In this document: positions 7,632 to 16,228 of the stretch, in pieces
Numbering within the stretch: the stretch's first letter is position 1
Layout of the letters: every line of letters starts with the position of its first letter
Assembly: GCA_004524595.1 (NCBI GenBank)
Contig: SDOA01000026.1
Coordinates: 1 to 38,262, forward strand
Direction of reading: 5' to 3'
DNA from: Candidatus Thorarchaeota archaeon
Lineage (GTDB): Archaea > Asgardarchaeota > Thorarchaeia > Thorarchaeales > Thorarchaeaceae
Length of the DNA stretch: 38,262 bases
Program-made: the position numbers and the translations under genes
Notes under the pieces: generated by a model
What the model was told of the DNA's origin: nothing
Database searches by the model: none
Seen by the model: the letters and a program-made list of their open reading frames with translations, nothing else

Positions 7632-9218
7632 CTATGGATTTTGGACTACTTCGCCCTCTAGAAGGCCTCCACTTAAGACTTTGGTAATACGAACAGAGAG
7701 TAGTGTTCCAGGTGAATATCCTCCATGTACAGTCATGAGTGGACCTTCAGCCAAGGGATATATCATAGTATAACCGTGACTATTCCATGATGGTTCCGCA
7801 GCAACACCGCGTAAGACAAGACCAAGATAGTTCTCTTTCTTTTGTCGATTAATCAGGTCCGCCTCCTGACGAAGAATCAATCCGAGATCATCCTTGACCT
7901 TTGAATCAGGATATCCTTCAAAGGCAGACCCCGGTAATGCTCGAAAACCATAGAGTATAATTCGTTCAGCTCCAGCTTTACTGACCGCTCTCATTATGTT
8001 TAACGATTCTGTTACACTTTCGGGGGTTTCACCAGGAAGTCCATAGATAAAATAGACAAAGGGTTTCATTCCATAACGGGCCGCAATTGCGACAGCAGAA
8101 ATAACATCAGAAGGACTACCACACTTCCCAATTTCTCGCATATGCTGTTCAGAGCCGGTTTCAAGCCCAATATTTGGTGAGGTAAGGGGTAGTGCTTTTA
8201 CGAGAGTTCCAGCCACTTCTTCAGTAAAAAGACATGCTTTCATATTCTCGATTGCAATATGAACCTCCTTGCTCGCGACTTGTGGAAGGGCATTGATTTT
8301 TTCCAGTAATTCTCTTATAGCAGTCAGATTAGCAGGAGGATAGCAAGGGTCAGTCAATGGCTCCATCCCCCGCATGTAATCAAGGAAACCAGGGGATTCA
8401 AGTACTATTCTATGAACACCAAGAATTACAAGTTCCCTTATCTCTTCTACAATCGTATTTATGGAACGACTTCGAGGAAACCCCCAAGTACTTGGAACAC
8501 TGCAGAACCCGCAACCAGGGGGAATATTCTCAGGACAATTCAATCGAGTGTGAGGATCGCTTGAATCACAATTTCCACAATCCGAGCATTGATAGCCATC
8601 TTTTGTTGGGAGAGTAGTTCTTCTGAAATTGGAACATCCTCGAGTCACCTCTACATACACTTTGCTTGCCTGATAGGCTTGATAGTCAATTATTCGTGTT
8701 GTAGAGGGATGGTATTCGATTGATAGTGCTTCGGAGGAGAGTAGTTTCCTATTACGGGTCACATGAATTTTGTTATTTAGTAAGAACGCACAACCATCAA
8801 TTTTAGTGAGATCAATATCTTCTTCAAAAAACCCTTTCAGAATAAGTTCTTCGAGGGTAGTTTCGCCCTCTCCAATAACAAAGAGCTCCACGTTCAGGTC
8901 TTTCAATAGTGAAGAATCAGAAGCAATCGGGCCACCTAGCACAATACGACCTTTCTTTTTAGACCTGCGCCAGAATTTTACTAATGCGGATACAGCAGGG
9001 AAATCCATTGTCATTGCACTAATTGCCAAATGGTCAAATTTTCGTAACATGTTTTTCTTTGTGGCTACATCCTCAACGCGAATAATCCTACAATCAATAT
9101 CATGCTTTTCAAAAACTCCACATACTGTTCTTGGACCACAACCTATGGAATCACGAGAACTACGTCGGATGCCAGTACCAGCACTTAGTGCATCAATAAC
9201 AAGTATTCGATTAGACAT
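7632..9218 (-). CDS. B12-binding-like radical SAM protein with TRAM-like C terminus
   Basis: A radical SAM enzyme of about 528 residues. Residues 1-125 resemble a cobalamin-binding Rossmann domain (VLGGPIAS, FVIGEGETTLEEL). The radical SAM domain begins with VEVTRGCSNFRR. The cluster cysteines appear split: C195, then an insertion holding C211, C214, C217 and C228, then C236 and C239 in PPGCGFCSVP. The domain continues through GLETGSEQ and YFIYGLPGETPES. The last 60 residues look like a TRAM or OB-like barrel (SPGTLLSVRITKVL...GEVV), seen in RNA-modifying methylthiotransferases. The substrate is unknown. ATG at 9218 has no clear ribosome site and may be read from a short leader. Confidence 0.8.
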   Translation of the reverse strand: MSNRILVIDALSAGTGIRRSSRDSIGCGPRTVCGVFEKHDIDCRIIRVEDVATKKNMLRKFDHLAISAMTMDFPAVSALVKFWRRSKKKGRIVLGGPIASDSSLLKDLNVELFVIGEGETTLEELILKGFFEEDIDLTKIDGCAFLLNNKIHVTRNRKLLSSEALSIEYHPSTTRIIDYQAYQASKVYVEVTRGCSNFRRTTLPTKDGYQCSDCGNCDSSDPHTRLNCPENIPPGCGFCSVPSTWGFPRSRSINTIVEEIRELVILGVHRIVLESPGFLDYMRGMEPLTDPCYPPANLTAIRELLEKINALPQVASKEVHIAIENMKACLFTEEVAGTLVKALPLTSPNIGLETGSEQHMREIGKCGSPSDVISAVAIAARYGMKPFVYFIYGLPGETPESVTESLNIMRAVSKAGAERIILYGFRALPGSAFEGYPDSKVKDDLGLILRQEADLINRQKKENYLGLVLRGVAAEPSWNSHGYTMIYPLAEGPLMTVHGGYSPGTLLSVRITKVLSGGLLEGEVVQNP

Positions 9219-9358
9219 CGTCACAATGAAACATATACTGTCGGTTCTTTACTTTTACCATTCATAATATTCTGATATTCTTTGTAAGCAACTACTGAAC
9301 TCCTTCAGATTTTGTGTTTTTGTCTGTTTGATGACTTCTAAGACTTCACAAAGCAGAA

Positions 9359-9366
9359 CTTATATG
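9359..9366 (+). promoter_or_regulatory. TATA box of the aIF1 gene
   Basis: The sequence CTTATATG lies about 50 bases upstream of the aIF1 ATG, in the 190-base interval between the divergent radical SAM and aIF1 genes. Called by pattern and position only. Confidence 0.4.
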
Positions 9367-9409
9367 TGTGAGAGTGCATTTCTCGGTTAGCACATTTGCT
9401 ACAAACTAA

Positions 9410-9775
9410 ATGTCAGGAGTACATAACTTAGTGAGTGACGACGAAGGCGGAATCTGCCCGAACTGCGGTTTGCCTCAGGACCTGTGTGTCTGTGAAACAA
9501 TTGCACAGGAAGAGGCAAGAATTTCTGTAACTGTTGAACGAAGAAAATGGGGTCGTCTGACTACGGTCATTGAAGGTTTTGATAAGAACATTGATCTTGG
9601 TGATTTAGCGACGAAGCTGAAAGCCAAGTTAGCCTGCGGAGGGGCTGCAAAACACGGCCATATTGAACTCCAAGGTGACCACCGAGGAGTAGTAGGCGGG
9701 GTTCTTGCAAAACTTGGATTCCCTGAAGAAATGGTCCAAATAGATTGGTCATTCCAAATGAAAGGAAGGAAATAG
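9410..9775 (+). CDS. Translation initiation factor aIF1 (SUI1)
   Basis: The archaeal homologue of eIF1, which binds the small ribosomal subunit near the P site and checks start-codon pairing. The 121 residues have an N-terminal zinc knuckle CPNCGLPQDLCVC (about residues 16-28), a form common in archaeal SUI1 proteins. The SUI1 fold follows: RRKWGRLTTVIEGF, then KLKAKLACGGAAKHGHIELQGDH, then a final QIDWSFQMKGRK. ATG at 9410 is the natural start. It converges with the TFB gene, with a 76-base gap in which I see no clear terminator. A start-selection factor is notable in a genome with many TTG starts. Confidence 0.95.
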   Translation: MSGVHNLVSDDEGGICPNCGLPQDLCVCETIAQEEARISVTVERRKWGRLTTVIEGFDKNIDLGDLATKLKAKLACGGAAKHGHIELQGDHRGVVGGVLAKLGFPEEMVQIDWSFQMKGRK

Positions 9776-9851
9776 CACATCTAGATCCTTAGAAGTTCCT
9801 TCGACCAATCATAGTACTGAAAATAAGTGAGATTAAGGTCGAGAGACAGTC

Positions 9852-10820
9852 CTATCCAATTGTCATGGAATCAATACCTAATCTCTTGACAATCTCCTTA
9901 TACCGGTTTCTTACCGTGACCTCAGTGACTCGTGCAACTTCTGCAATCTCTCTCTGAGTTCGTCGCTCATCCATCATAATTGATGCCACATAGATGGCTG
10001 CTGCTGCGAGTCCTAAGGGATCACGACCGATTGTAAGGCCTATATCACGACTTTGCTGGAGAATCTCTACTGTTCTAAGTTGAACTGGGCTTGATAGTGC
10101 TAACTGGGATGCAAACCGAGAGATGTAGTCAATGGGATTAGATAGGGGAATCTTGATTTCTAGGCTCCGAAGAAGTAATCGATAGCATTGCCCAAGCTTC
10201 TTGCGGTCAATTCTAGAACCATCAGCCACTTCATCCAGAGGACGAGGTTTCTGCCTAATTCTGCATGCAGCATAGAGAGTAGCTGCAACCATCGCCTCAA
10301 TTGAGCGACCCCTGACTAATTTCTTAATTATCGATTTTCTGTAGAGTAATGCAGCTAGCTCACGGATTGGTTGAGGTATTCCAAGCTGAGAGGCAAGCCG
10401 TTCCAACTCACTCATGGCTTGTGCTAGGTTCCGATCTAATGAACTATGAACCCTTGACCGGATCTGCCATTTTCGTAGACGGTAAATTTCTGACCTGCGT
10501 GCAGGACTGAGCTTTTTTCCAGAGGTATCACGGTCTCTCCAATCAATGACAGTTGAGAGTCCCTTATCATGTACAGTATAACGCATAGGAGATCCAACTC
10601 TGCTCCGAGAGTCACTCTCTTCAGTACTGAACGCGCGCCACTCAGCACCAGTATCTATTCGGTGATCAGAAAGAACGAGACCACAACTCCCGCAGACTCT
10701 CTCGCCGCGATTCAAATCCTCAACAACAGAAGTTGAAGCACACTCAGGACATTTAACAATCTCAAGTGAGGGCTCAACGCCTCCACTTTTCTTATCATCG
10801 GCACTGTGTGTAGGATCCAA
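9852..10820 (-). CDS. tfb: Transcription initiation factor IIB (TFB)
   Basis: Recruits RNA polymerase to TBP-bound promoters. The N-terminal zinc ribbon is CPECASTSVVEDLNRGERVCGSCGLV in two CxxC pairs. The B-reader/linker region with GAEWRAF follows, then two cyclin repeats carrying the expected AATLYAACR and AAAIYVAS segments and an ending helix-turn-helix (TQREIAEVARVTEVTVRNRYKE). The 322 residues are full length. TTG is the start, with GGAGGA seven bases upstream. An AT-rich stretch around 10912-10922 fits its TATA box. A second, much shorter cyclin-like protein is encoded at 18243-18941. Confidence 0.96.
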   Translation of the reverse strand: MDPTHSADDKKSGGVEPSLEIVKCPECASTSVVEDLNRGERVCGSCGLVLSDHRIDTGAEWRAFSTEESDSRSRVGSPMRYTVHDKGLSTVIDWRDRDTSGKKLSPARRSEIYRLRKWQIRSRVHSSLDRNLAQAMSELERLASQLGIPQPIRELAALLYRKSIIKKLVRGRSIEAMVAATLYAACRIRQKPRPLDEVADGSRIDRKKLGQCYRLLLRSLEIKIPLSNPIDYISRFASQLALSSPVQLRTVEILQQSRDIGLTIGRDPLGLAAAAIYVASIMMDERRTQREIAEVARVTEVTVRNRYKEIVKRLGIDSMTIG

Positions 10821-11008
10821 TCTCTCTCCTCCAACAAGTGGTGCCGGACCTGACCGCCAGTATTCAATGCCAAGTCAAAGTACCGATGACAGTTTCCCGG
10901 GACCCACAGAATAATATAATAAATCCTAGACTTTTAACACTTCTGTGTAGACCGATTATCTCATCGGAAATTGACGAATTGAGAGAGAAAAATCTGCGTG
11001 AATAATGA

Positions 11009-11950
11009 TTATGTTGTTTGCTCATGCCCTTTTTCAGTGATGATGACAGTGTGCTCGTGTTGTGAAACAAATTCACCCTTTTCCTCAGCGAGTATGTGAT
11101 GGGCAAAGAGTGCACCATTCTGTCTAAGCTCACGGATTGCCATTTTGAGCGATGCATGTTTCATCCGTTCAGCCAACCATCGCTCTGCAAATGGGAATTC
11201 TTTGTATTCTCTTCGAGCAATGCCAAGAAATTCTTTTGATCCTTTGAAACGTAGTGGTACTCGTATGGGAAGGAGTTGATATATTGTCGGATTCGGGAGA
11301 TCGGTGATATTACCAGACCCAGTGCTTGCAAAGGTTTCAACAGCATAGACCTCTCCTTCTTCCACGAGAACTTCAGATTTTCCAGACACACATGGAACCT
11401 GCTTTTCGGCATGAAGTTCATATTCTTTCAACTGATGACCTGTAAGCTGTTTGATTGGATTGAACCCAGCATTTTTGATTGTGTCTTCGATGAGCGCTCC
11501 GATAGTGTTCAACTTAGCACCAGGACGCATCATCCGTATCGCTACCTTTGTAGCATCTTCAGCTGCTTTAACAAGGTCAGCATGGTCAGGATTCAGCGCA
11601 ACCGTGAAAGCGGTATCAGCAATACAACCATCAACATGCGAACCACAATCAACAGTAACAAGGTCACCTTCTGCAATCACTGTTTCATCATTCAGTGGTG
11701 AGGTGTAGTGTGCTGCGATATTGTTTAGTGAAATATTACAGGGAAAAGAAGTACCAGATGAGTTAGCACGGATATGATTTTCCACAGTGTCGATGATATC
11801 GAGTACTTTGATACCTGGCTCAATCATAGGACGAGCTAATGCGAGAGCTTCTCGTGCCACCACTCCTGCACGATGCCATTTCTCCCAGACATCTTCTGAT
11901 TCTTGTCCACTCTTAGTTTCTTGAGGTTTCTCATCACCCACAATAATCAC
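11009..11950 (-). CDS. map: Methionine aminopeptidase, type II
   Basis: Removes N-terminal methionine from nascent proteins using two metal ions. The pita-bread fold's ligands are visible: the two aspartates in LVTVDCGSHVDGCIADTAF, the histidine of LTGHQL, the glutamate of VYAVETFAST and the glutamate in SQHEHTVII. An insertion of about 60 residues between the last two glutamates identifies the type II enzyme of archaea and eukaryotes. GTG at 11950 is taken as start; another GTG lies three codons later. An N-terminal charged extension of about 20 residues precedes the domain. It lies between the roadblock gene and TFB on the same strand. Confidence 0.95.
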   Translation of the reverse strand: MIIVGDEKPQETKSGQESEDVWEKWHRAGVVAREALALARPMIEPGIKVLDIIDTVENHIRANSSGTSFPCNISLNNIAAHYTSPLNDETVIAEGDLVTVDCGSHVDGCIADTAFTVALNPDHADLVKAAEDATKVAIRMMRPGAKLNTIGALIEDTIKNAGFNPIKQLTGHQLKEYELHAEKQVPCVSGKSEVLVEEGEVYAVETFASTGSGNITDLPNPTIYQLLPIRVPLRFKGSKEFLGIARREYKEFPFAERWLAERMKHASLKMAIRELRQNGALFAHHILAEEKGEFVSQHEHTVIITEKGHEQTT

Positions 11951-12005
11951 TGACCTTTTTAGTCCTCATTGGAAGGACTGATAAAAGTGACGATGGGACA
12001 TTTAA

Positions 12006-12401
12006 CTACGAAAGGACCTGCTCGATTCGTCTAGAGGTCCTTGACATTGAAAAGAACATGTACCCTATGTTTGCTCGTTTATTTGTAAGAACAACGAGAA
12101 TTGCATCTTTGCCTGCATCACAGATGATGACATACCCAGTCTCACCTTCAATGAGCATTCTAATTAAGGGGCCACGTTTGAGCTGTTTGAACACTTTTCT
12201 CGTAGCCTCTTGTATCTGCGTAGCTCTACCTGCGATTACATCTTCTTCAGGGATATTCTTGTCATCTACACCTTCAGGATACAACGAATAAATTGGAAGT
12301 CCCTGTGACTTTGAAATGATTGCGCTCGCTTCCACATTTCCTTGGGAGGCTCTATTCAAGTCTTGAAGAAGTTCTTTCAGCATTTCGGTCTTTGAAGACA
12401 A
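12006..12401 (-). CDS. Roadblock/LC7 domain protein
   Basis: The 131-residue product is a single roadblock/LC7 domain: a leading helix (MLKELLQDLNRAS), the strand-rich VEASAIISKSQGLPIYSL segment, then GPLIRMLIEGETGYVIICDAG and AILVVLTNKRANIGYMFFSM. This fold forms dimers and acts as a scaffold or GTPase regulator (MglB, dynein light chains, Ragulator). Asgard archaea encode many such proteins, which is one basis for the lineage guess. No small GTPase gene lies in the window. The start is TTG with GGGAGGT about ten bases upstream. It is followed by map and preceded by GGGP synthase on the same strand. Confidence 0.85.
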   Translation of the reverse strand: MSSKTEMLKELLQDLNRASQGNVEASAIISKSQGLPIYSLYPEGVDDKNIPEEDVIAGRATQIQEATRKVFKQLKRGPLIRMLIEGETGYVIICDAGKDAILVVLTNKRANIGYMFFSMSRTSRRIEQVLS

Positions 12402-12451
12402 ATTATATCATACCTCCCAGTAAATCTGAGTGGTAGAGAGTTGTCAAGTAT

Positions 12452-13228
12452 TTAAACTCTCTTGGCGCCAGCATCCTTGAGTGCTTGGACTATTTTTTTG
12501 AGCCCTTCGCCTTTGTCCTTCTGGATATGTTTCTCTAGATATGTCCCCTGTACTACAATTGAAGCGCCTGCATCAACAGCGCGCACTACAGATTCTGCAT
12601 CATTAAATCCGCCGCCCGTGATGACTGGAATCTCTATGAACTTTGAAACCATAGAAATCATCTCGGGAGGTACTCCACCACCCTCAGCTCCACTACCAGC
12701 TTCAAGATAGACTAACTTCATCCCTAGAAGTTCTGCAGCAATAGCATACATTGCCGGAATCTTGGGTTTATCACGAAGGAAGGGTTTTGCATCGCCAACC
12801 CAAGCAGCGGTCTTTCCAGGTGCAACCATGAGATAAGCCATTGAAATTGTTTCAATCCCAGTGAGTTTGATCTTTGGTGCAGCTAAAGCCTGAGCACCAA
12901 TGATCCAGTAGGGATTTGTACTGTTTAAGAGGGTCATAAAGAACATAGCATCAGCATGCTCAGAGACCCCTGTGATGTTTCCAGGAAAGAGAATGGTTGG
13001 TATATCAATAGCCTCGTTAATCTTTAAAACAGCTTCATCTATCACACCGAAGACCGTGCTTCCACCTATCATCACTGCATCACTACCAGCTTTCTCTGCT
13101 AGCTTTGCAATCTCCACCACTTCAGCAATAGTGGTCGAGAGGGGATCAGGATCAAGAAGCGAGAAATGAAGTGCACCTTCGCTTTGTAACTTCTCTGTAA
13201 TGTATTTCCAAACCTTTCCGGGCAACAT
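12452..13228 (-). CDS. Geranylgeranylglyceryl phosphate synthase
   Basis: Joins geranylgeranyl diphosphate to sn-glycerol-1-phosphate, the first committed step of archaeal ether lipids. The TIM-barrel sequence shows HFSLLDPDP at the first strand, a DAVMIGGSTVF strand, PTILFPGNITGVS, KLVYLEAGSGAEGGGVPPEMI, and the phosphate-binding pair ITGGGFNDAES and AGASIVVQGTYLE. The 258 residues fit the long (group II) enzymes. ATG at 13228 follows GGAGG four bases upstream; a TTG five codons earlier has no ribosome site. It diverges from the HdrA gene across an interval that contains a perfect palindrome. Confidence 0.95.
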   Translation of the reverse strand: MLPGKVWKYITEKLQSEGALHFSLLDPDPLSTTIAEVVEIAKLAEKAGSDAVMIGGSTVFGVIDEAVLKINEAIDIPTILFPGNITGVSEHADAMFFMTLLNSTNPYWIIGAQALAAPKIKLTGIETISMAYLMVAPGKTAAWVGDAKPFLRDKPKIPAMYAIAAELLGMKLVYLEAGSGAEGGGVPPEMISMVSKFIEIPVITGGGFNDAESVVRAVDAGASIVVQGTYLEKHIQKDKGEGLKKIVQALKDAGAKRV

Positions 13229-13279
13229 GACGCCTCCAGGCAATTTAGCAACCGGTTCAGTTAGGCTTTTTACGCTTTT

Positions 13280-13296
13280 GGTGATAAGTTATCACC
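13280..13296. promoter_or_regulatory. Perfect 17-base palindrome, candidate operator
   Basis: GGTGATAA-G-TTATCACC is a perfect inverted repeat of eight bases around one central base. It lies in the intergenic space between the divergent GGGP synthase and HdrA genes, about 50 bases from the former start and 115 from the latter. Such symmetry suits a dimeric helix-turn-helix repressor. No regulator gene is adjacent, and the bound protein is unknown. Confidence 0.5.
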
Positions 13297-13412
13297 TACT
13301 CCCGAAACACTTTATTGGGTTAAGCTGACGGCGCGAGTATCTGTTCGCCAGTTTTCATAACATGTGCGATGAGATAGACAGATAGGCTGCAATGAATCAG
13401 AGGAAAAAAATA

Positions 13413-15386
13413 ATGATAGACAAAAAAATTGGTGTCTTCTTATGCCACTGTGGAAGTAACATTGCTGGTGTAGTTGACATCGAACGAGTGAAGGAGGCCA
13501 TCGCGGAACTCCCGAACGTAGAAATCATTGATGATTACAAATATGTCTGCTCCAAGCCAGGTCAACAGATATTGAAAGATCATATCAAAAATCATCGACT
13601 TAATGGAGTGGTAATCGCAGCATGCAGTCCAAGAATGCACGAGCCTACTTTCAGGCAGGCAATGCGAGAGGCAGGAATCAATCCTTACCTTCTCGAGATT
13701 GCTAATATTCGAGAGCATGACTCCTGGATTCATTCAAATGATCCTGAAGCAGCTACACAGAAAGCCATTGACTTAGTACGAATGGCCGTTGCACGAACAC
13801 GACTTCTGCAGCCTCTTGAAGAACCAGAAGTCAGTATAAAGAAATCTACACTCATAGTAGGTGCAGGAATTGCCGGTATCTCTGCAGCGCTCGACCTTGC
13901 AAATGCGGGATTCAAAGTATACATGGTAGAAAAAGAACCTAGCATTGGAGGAAAGATGGCACGCTGGGACAAAACATTCCCAACACTCGACTGCAGTTCT
14001 TGCATCCTCACTCCACGAATGGCAGAGGTTGGAGCACATCCCAACATCGAGCTTATGACTCTAGCAGAAGTTGATGAAGTAGACGGTTTTGTAGGGAACT
14101 TCAAGGTAAAGATAAGACAACATCCAAGGTACATTGATGTTCAAAAATGCACGTCATGTGGAGACTGTAGTAATATCTGTCCGGTAGATATCCCTTCAGA
14201 ATTTGATGCAAATCTTTCGTACAGAAAAGCAATCTACATCCCATTTGCACAAGCAGTTCCATCAACTTACTTACTTGACATGGATAACTGTCTTGGCGTT
14301 GATGCAGTCAGATGTGGAAAATGTTTTGAGAAGTGTGATGCGGGTGCAATCAACTATGATGATACAGAAAAGATAATCGAACTCGAAGTAGGAACGATAA
14401 TTGTTGCAACTGGATTCGATCTCTTTGATGCTTCAATAAAGCAGGAATACGGTTATGGTCATTTTCCAAATGTTGTTAATCTAGGTGAAGTCGAGCGGAT
14501 GCTAAGCTCTGCTGGACCAACTCAAGGAAATGTTGTAAGACCATCAGATCTTCAAAAACCAAAGAAGATTGTCTATGTTCAATGCGTTGGAAGCCGTGAT
14601 GAACTCACAAACAAATACTGCTCGCGGGTCTGTTGTATGACTGCAATAAAACAGGCGAGAATGGTACGTGATAAAACCGGTATTGAAATCTACATATTCT
14701 ATATTGACCTGCGTACCTTCGGAAAAGGTTACGAGGAGTTTTATGAAAGCACAGCATCAGCAGGCGTCAACTTCATTCGAGGACGCGTGGGGGAGATCCT
14801 GCAGGATGATAATACCATGCTCCTGACCGTACGTGGTGAAGATACGCTACTGGGAAAGCCAATACAGTTGAAAGAGGTTGACCTTGTCGTGCTATCCACG
14901 GGGGTGGTCGCACCAGAATCCGCGAAGAAGATTGCACACGCTTTGAACCTCAGTCTTTCACCAGATGGATTCCTCCTTGAAGCACACCCTAAGCTACGAC
15001 CGGTTGACTCATTCAACGATGGCATCTTTGTAGCAGGAATGGCACAGGGACCAAAGGACATTCCAGATACTGTTGCGCAGGCGAAAGCTGCAGCAGCTGG
15101 GGCAATGGCACTAATGGGAAAAGGTAAGATCAATATAGAGCCTTACTACTCAGTTGTGGATGAGGACAAGTGTGCAGGATGTCAGGTCTGTATCTCAGTC
15201 TGTCCTTATAATGCAATACATCTTAACGAGAGAGGATTCGCGGAGGTAAACCCAGCATTGTGTAAGGGGTGTGGGACTTGTACATCAACCTGTGCAAGTG
15301 GAGCAATAGCTTCGCAACACTACACAGATGGACAGATTGCTGCGATGATTACTGAATACCTAGCACCTAAAGAAGAGGTACCATAA
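13413..15386 (+). CDS. hdrA: Heterodisulfide reductase subunit A-like flavoprotein (HdrA)
   Basis: An iron-sulfur flavoprotein that bifurcates electrons between ferredoxin and a disulfide or other acceptor in Hdr complexes. From the N terminus: the GVFLCHCGSNIAG domain, the FAD motif VGAGIAGISAALDLA (about residue 148), the DCSSCILTPRM insertion, a CTSCGDCSNICP cluster (about 246), a second cysteine region VRCGKCFEKC, a VQCVGSRDE...YCSRVCC segment, and two C-terminal [4Fe-4S] sets CAGCQVCISVCP and CKGCGTCTSTC. It is complete at 657 residues. HdrB and HdrC are absent nearby, so partners are unknown. ATG at 13413 follows AGAGGA; an ATG seven codons earlier has weaker support. Confidence 0.93.
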   Translation: MIDKKIGVFLCHCGSNIAGVVDIERVKEAIAELPNVEIIDDYKYVCSKPGQQILKDHIKNHRLNGVVIAACSPRMHEPTFRQAMREAGINPYLLEIANIREHDSWIHSNDPEAATQKAIDLVRMAVARTRLLQPLEEPEVSIKKSTLIVGAGIAGISAALDLANAGFKVYMVEKEPSIGGKMARWDKTFPTLDCSSCILTPRMAEVGAHPNIELMTLAEVDEVDGFVGNFKVKIRQHPRYIDVQKCTSCGDCSNICPVDIPSEFDANLSYRKAIYIPFAQAVPSTYLLDMDNCLGVDAVRCGKCFEKCDAGAINYDDTEKIIELEVGTIIVATGFDLFDASIKQEYGYGHFPNVVNLGEVERMLSSAGPTQGNVVRPSDLQKPKKIVYVQCVGSRDELTNKYCSRVCCMTAIKQARMVRDKTGIEIYIFYIDLRTFGKGYEEFYESTASAGVNFIRGRVGEILQDDNTMLLTVRGEDTLLGKPIQLKEVDLVVLSTGVVAPESAKKIAHALNLSLSPDGFLLEAHPKLRPVDSFNDGIFVAGMAQGPKDIPDTVAQAKAAAAGAMALMGKGKINIEPYYSVVDEDKCAGCQVCISVCPYNAIHLNERGFAEVNPALCKGCGTCTSTCASGAIASQHYTDGQIAAMITEYLAPKEEVP

Positions 15387-15434
15387 GAACAGAAGGAATC
15401 TCTTGTCAGAGTGAAATGGAAGGCAGCAGATAAT

Positions 15435-16058
15435 ATGAAAGATGTGACTGTAGCAATTCTAGCAGGAGGAAATTCAAAGAGATTTGGTTCTATGAAAGCG
15501 ATTGTGGAACTAAATGGGAAACCTCTTGTGACTCACATGGTGGACATTGCTAAACGGATAACATCAGAAGTTCTCATTGCATTATCCGACGATGAGCAGA
15601 TGCATCAGATTGAACCATATTTAAAAAACACCAGAGCAGTGGTAGACCCGGAGAATGAAGAACGATCGGCTCTGACAGGTGCATTGACAGCGTTTGAACA
15701 TACTGAAACAAAGTATACTTTACTACTACCAATCGATACGCCTTTAGCAAGTATTGACTTGCTCGAATTACTTCTCAGACTCAGAGCTGGTCACGGAGCT
15801 GTTGTTCCATCTTGGCCTTCAGGATATATCGAACCACTACACTCTGTATATCTTGCAGAGCATGCATATGCCATTGGGCTTAAACTAGTGGAACAGAGCA
15901 TCTACAAAATGAGCGAACTTCTTGATCGTATTCATAATGTGCTTTATGTTTCCACTGAAGCTCTCAAACAATTTGATCCAAACTTAGAAACCTTCAAGAA
16001 TTTCAATACAGAGAGAGAGCTAAAGACATTTGTGAGCAAAATGAAGCAGAAGAAATGA
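15435..16058 (+). CDS. mobA: MobA-like molybdenum cofactor guanylyltransferase
   Basis: A nucleotidyltransferase that attaches GMP to molybdopterin or a related sugar-nucleotide-type reaction. The N terminus has the signature AILAGGNSKRFGSMKAIVEL, with the glycine-rich loop and catalytic lysine, then GKPLVTHMVD. LLLPIDTPLASI marks the magnesium-binding aspartate, and GYIEPLHSVYLAE is the MobA-type recognition segment. The 207-residue length fits MobA. A GTG eight codons upstream is possible; both have only distant ribosome sites. It follows hdrA by 48 bases and is probably cotranscribed. Molybdenum or tungsten enzymes served by it are outside the window, but a ModE-like regulator is at its left edge. 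Confidence 0.82.
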   Translation: MKDVTVAILAGGNSKRFGSMKAIVELNGKPLVTHMVDIAKRITSEVLIALSDDEQMHQIEPYLKNTRAVVDPENEERSALTGALTAFEHTETKYTLLLPIDTPLASIDLLELLLRLRAGHGAVVPSWPSGYIEPLHSVYLAEHAYAIGLKLVEQSIYKMSELLDRIHNVLYVSTEALKQFDPNLETFKNFNTERELKTFVSKMKQKK

Positions 16059-16228
16059 GAATCTAATTGTTTCTGTGAACACAAGGGAATTTTAATTCAA
16101 CCTCTTGTATCATGCACTATAGGAGATTTCTGCACCAGCCGACAGTTATGGCACGCCGAATATCCTAGGATCTACAATCTCTCCTTTTATCTCAGGAGTG
16201 AGGTGCAGACTCTCCTATTTTCGAGTTG

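Noticed and set aside
16160..16228. Short minus-strand frame after hypD (reads LHLTPEIKGEIVDPRIFGVP)
   Set aside because: No usual start codon, only about 20 codons, and no match to HypC or any family; noted as possible remnant but unsupported.
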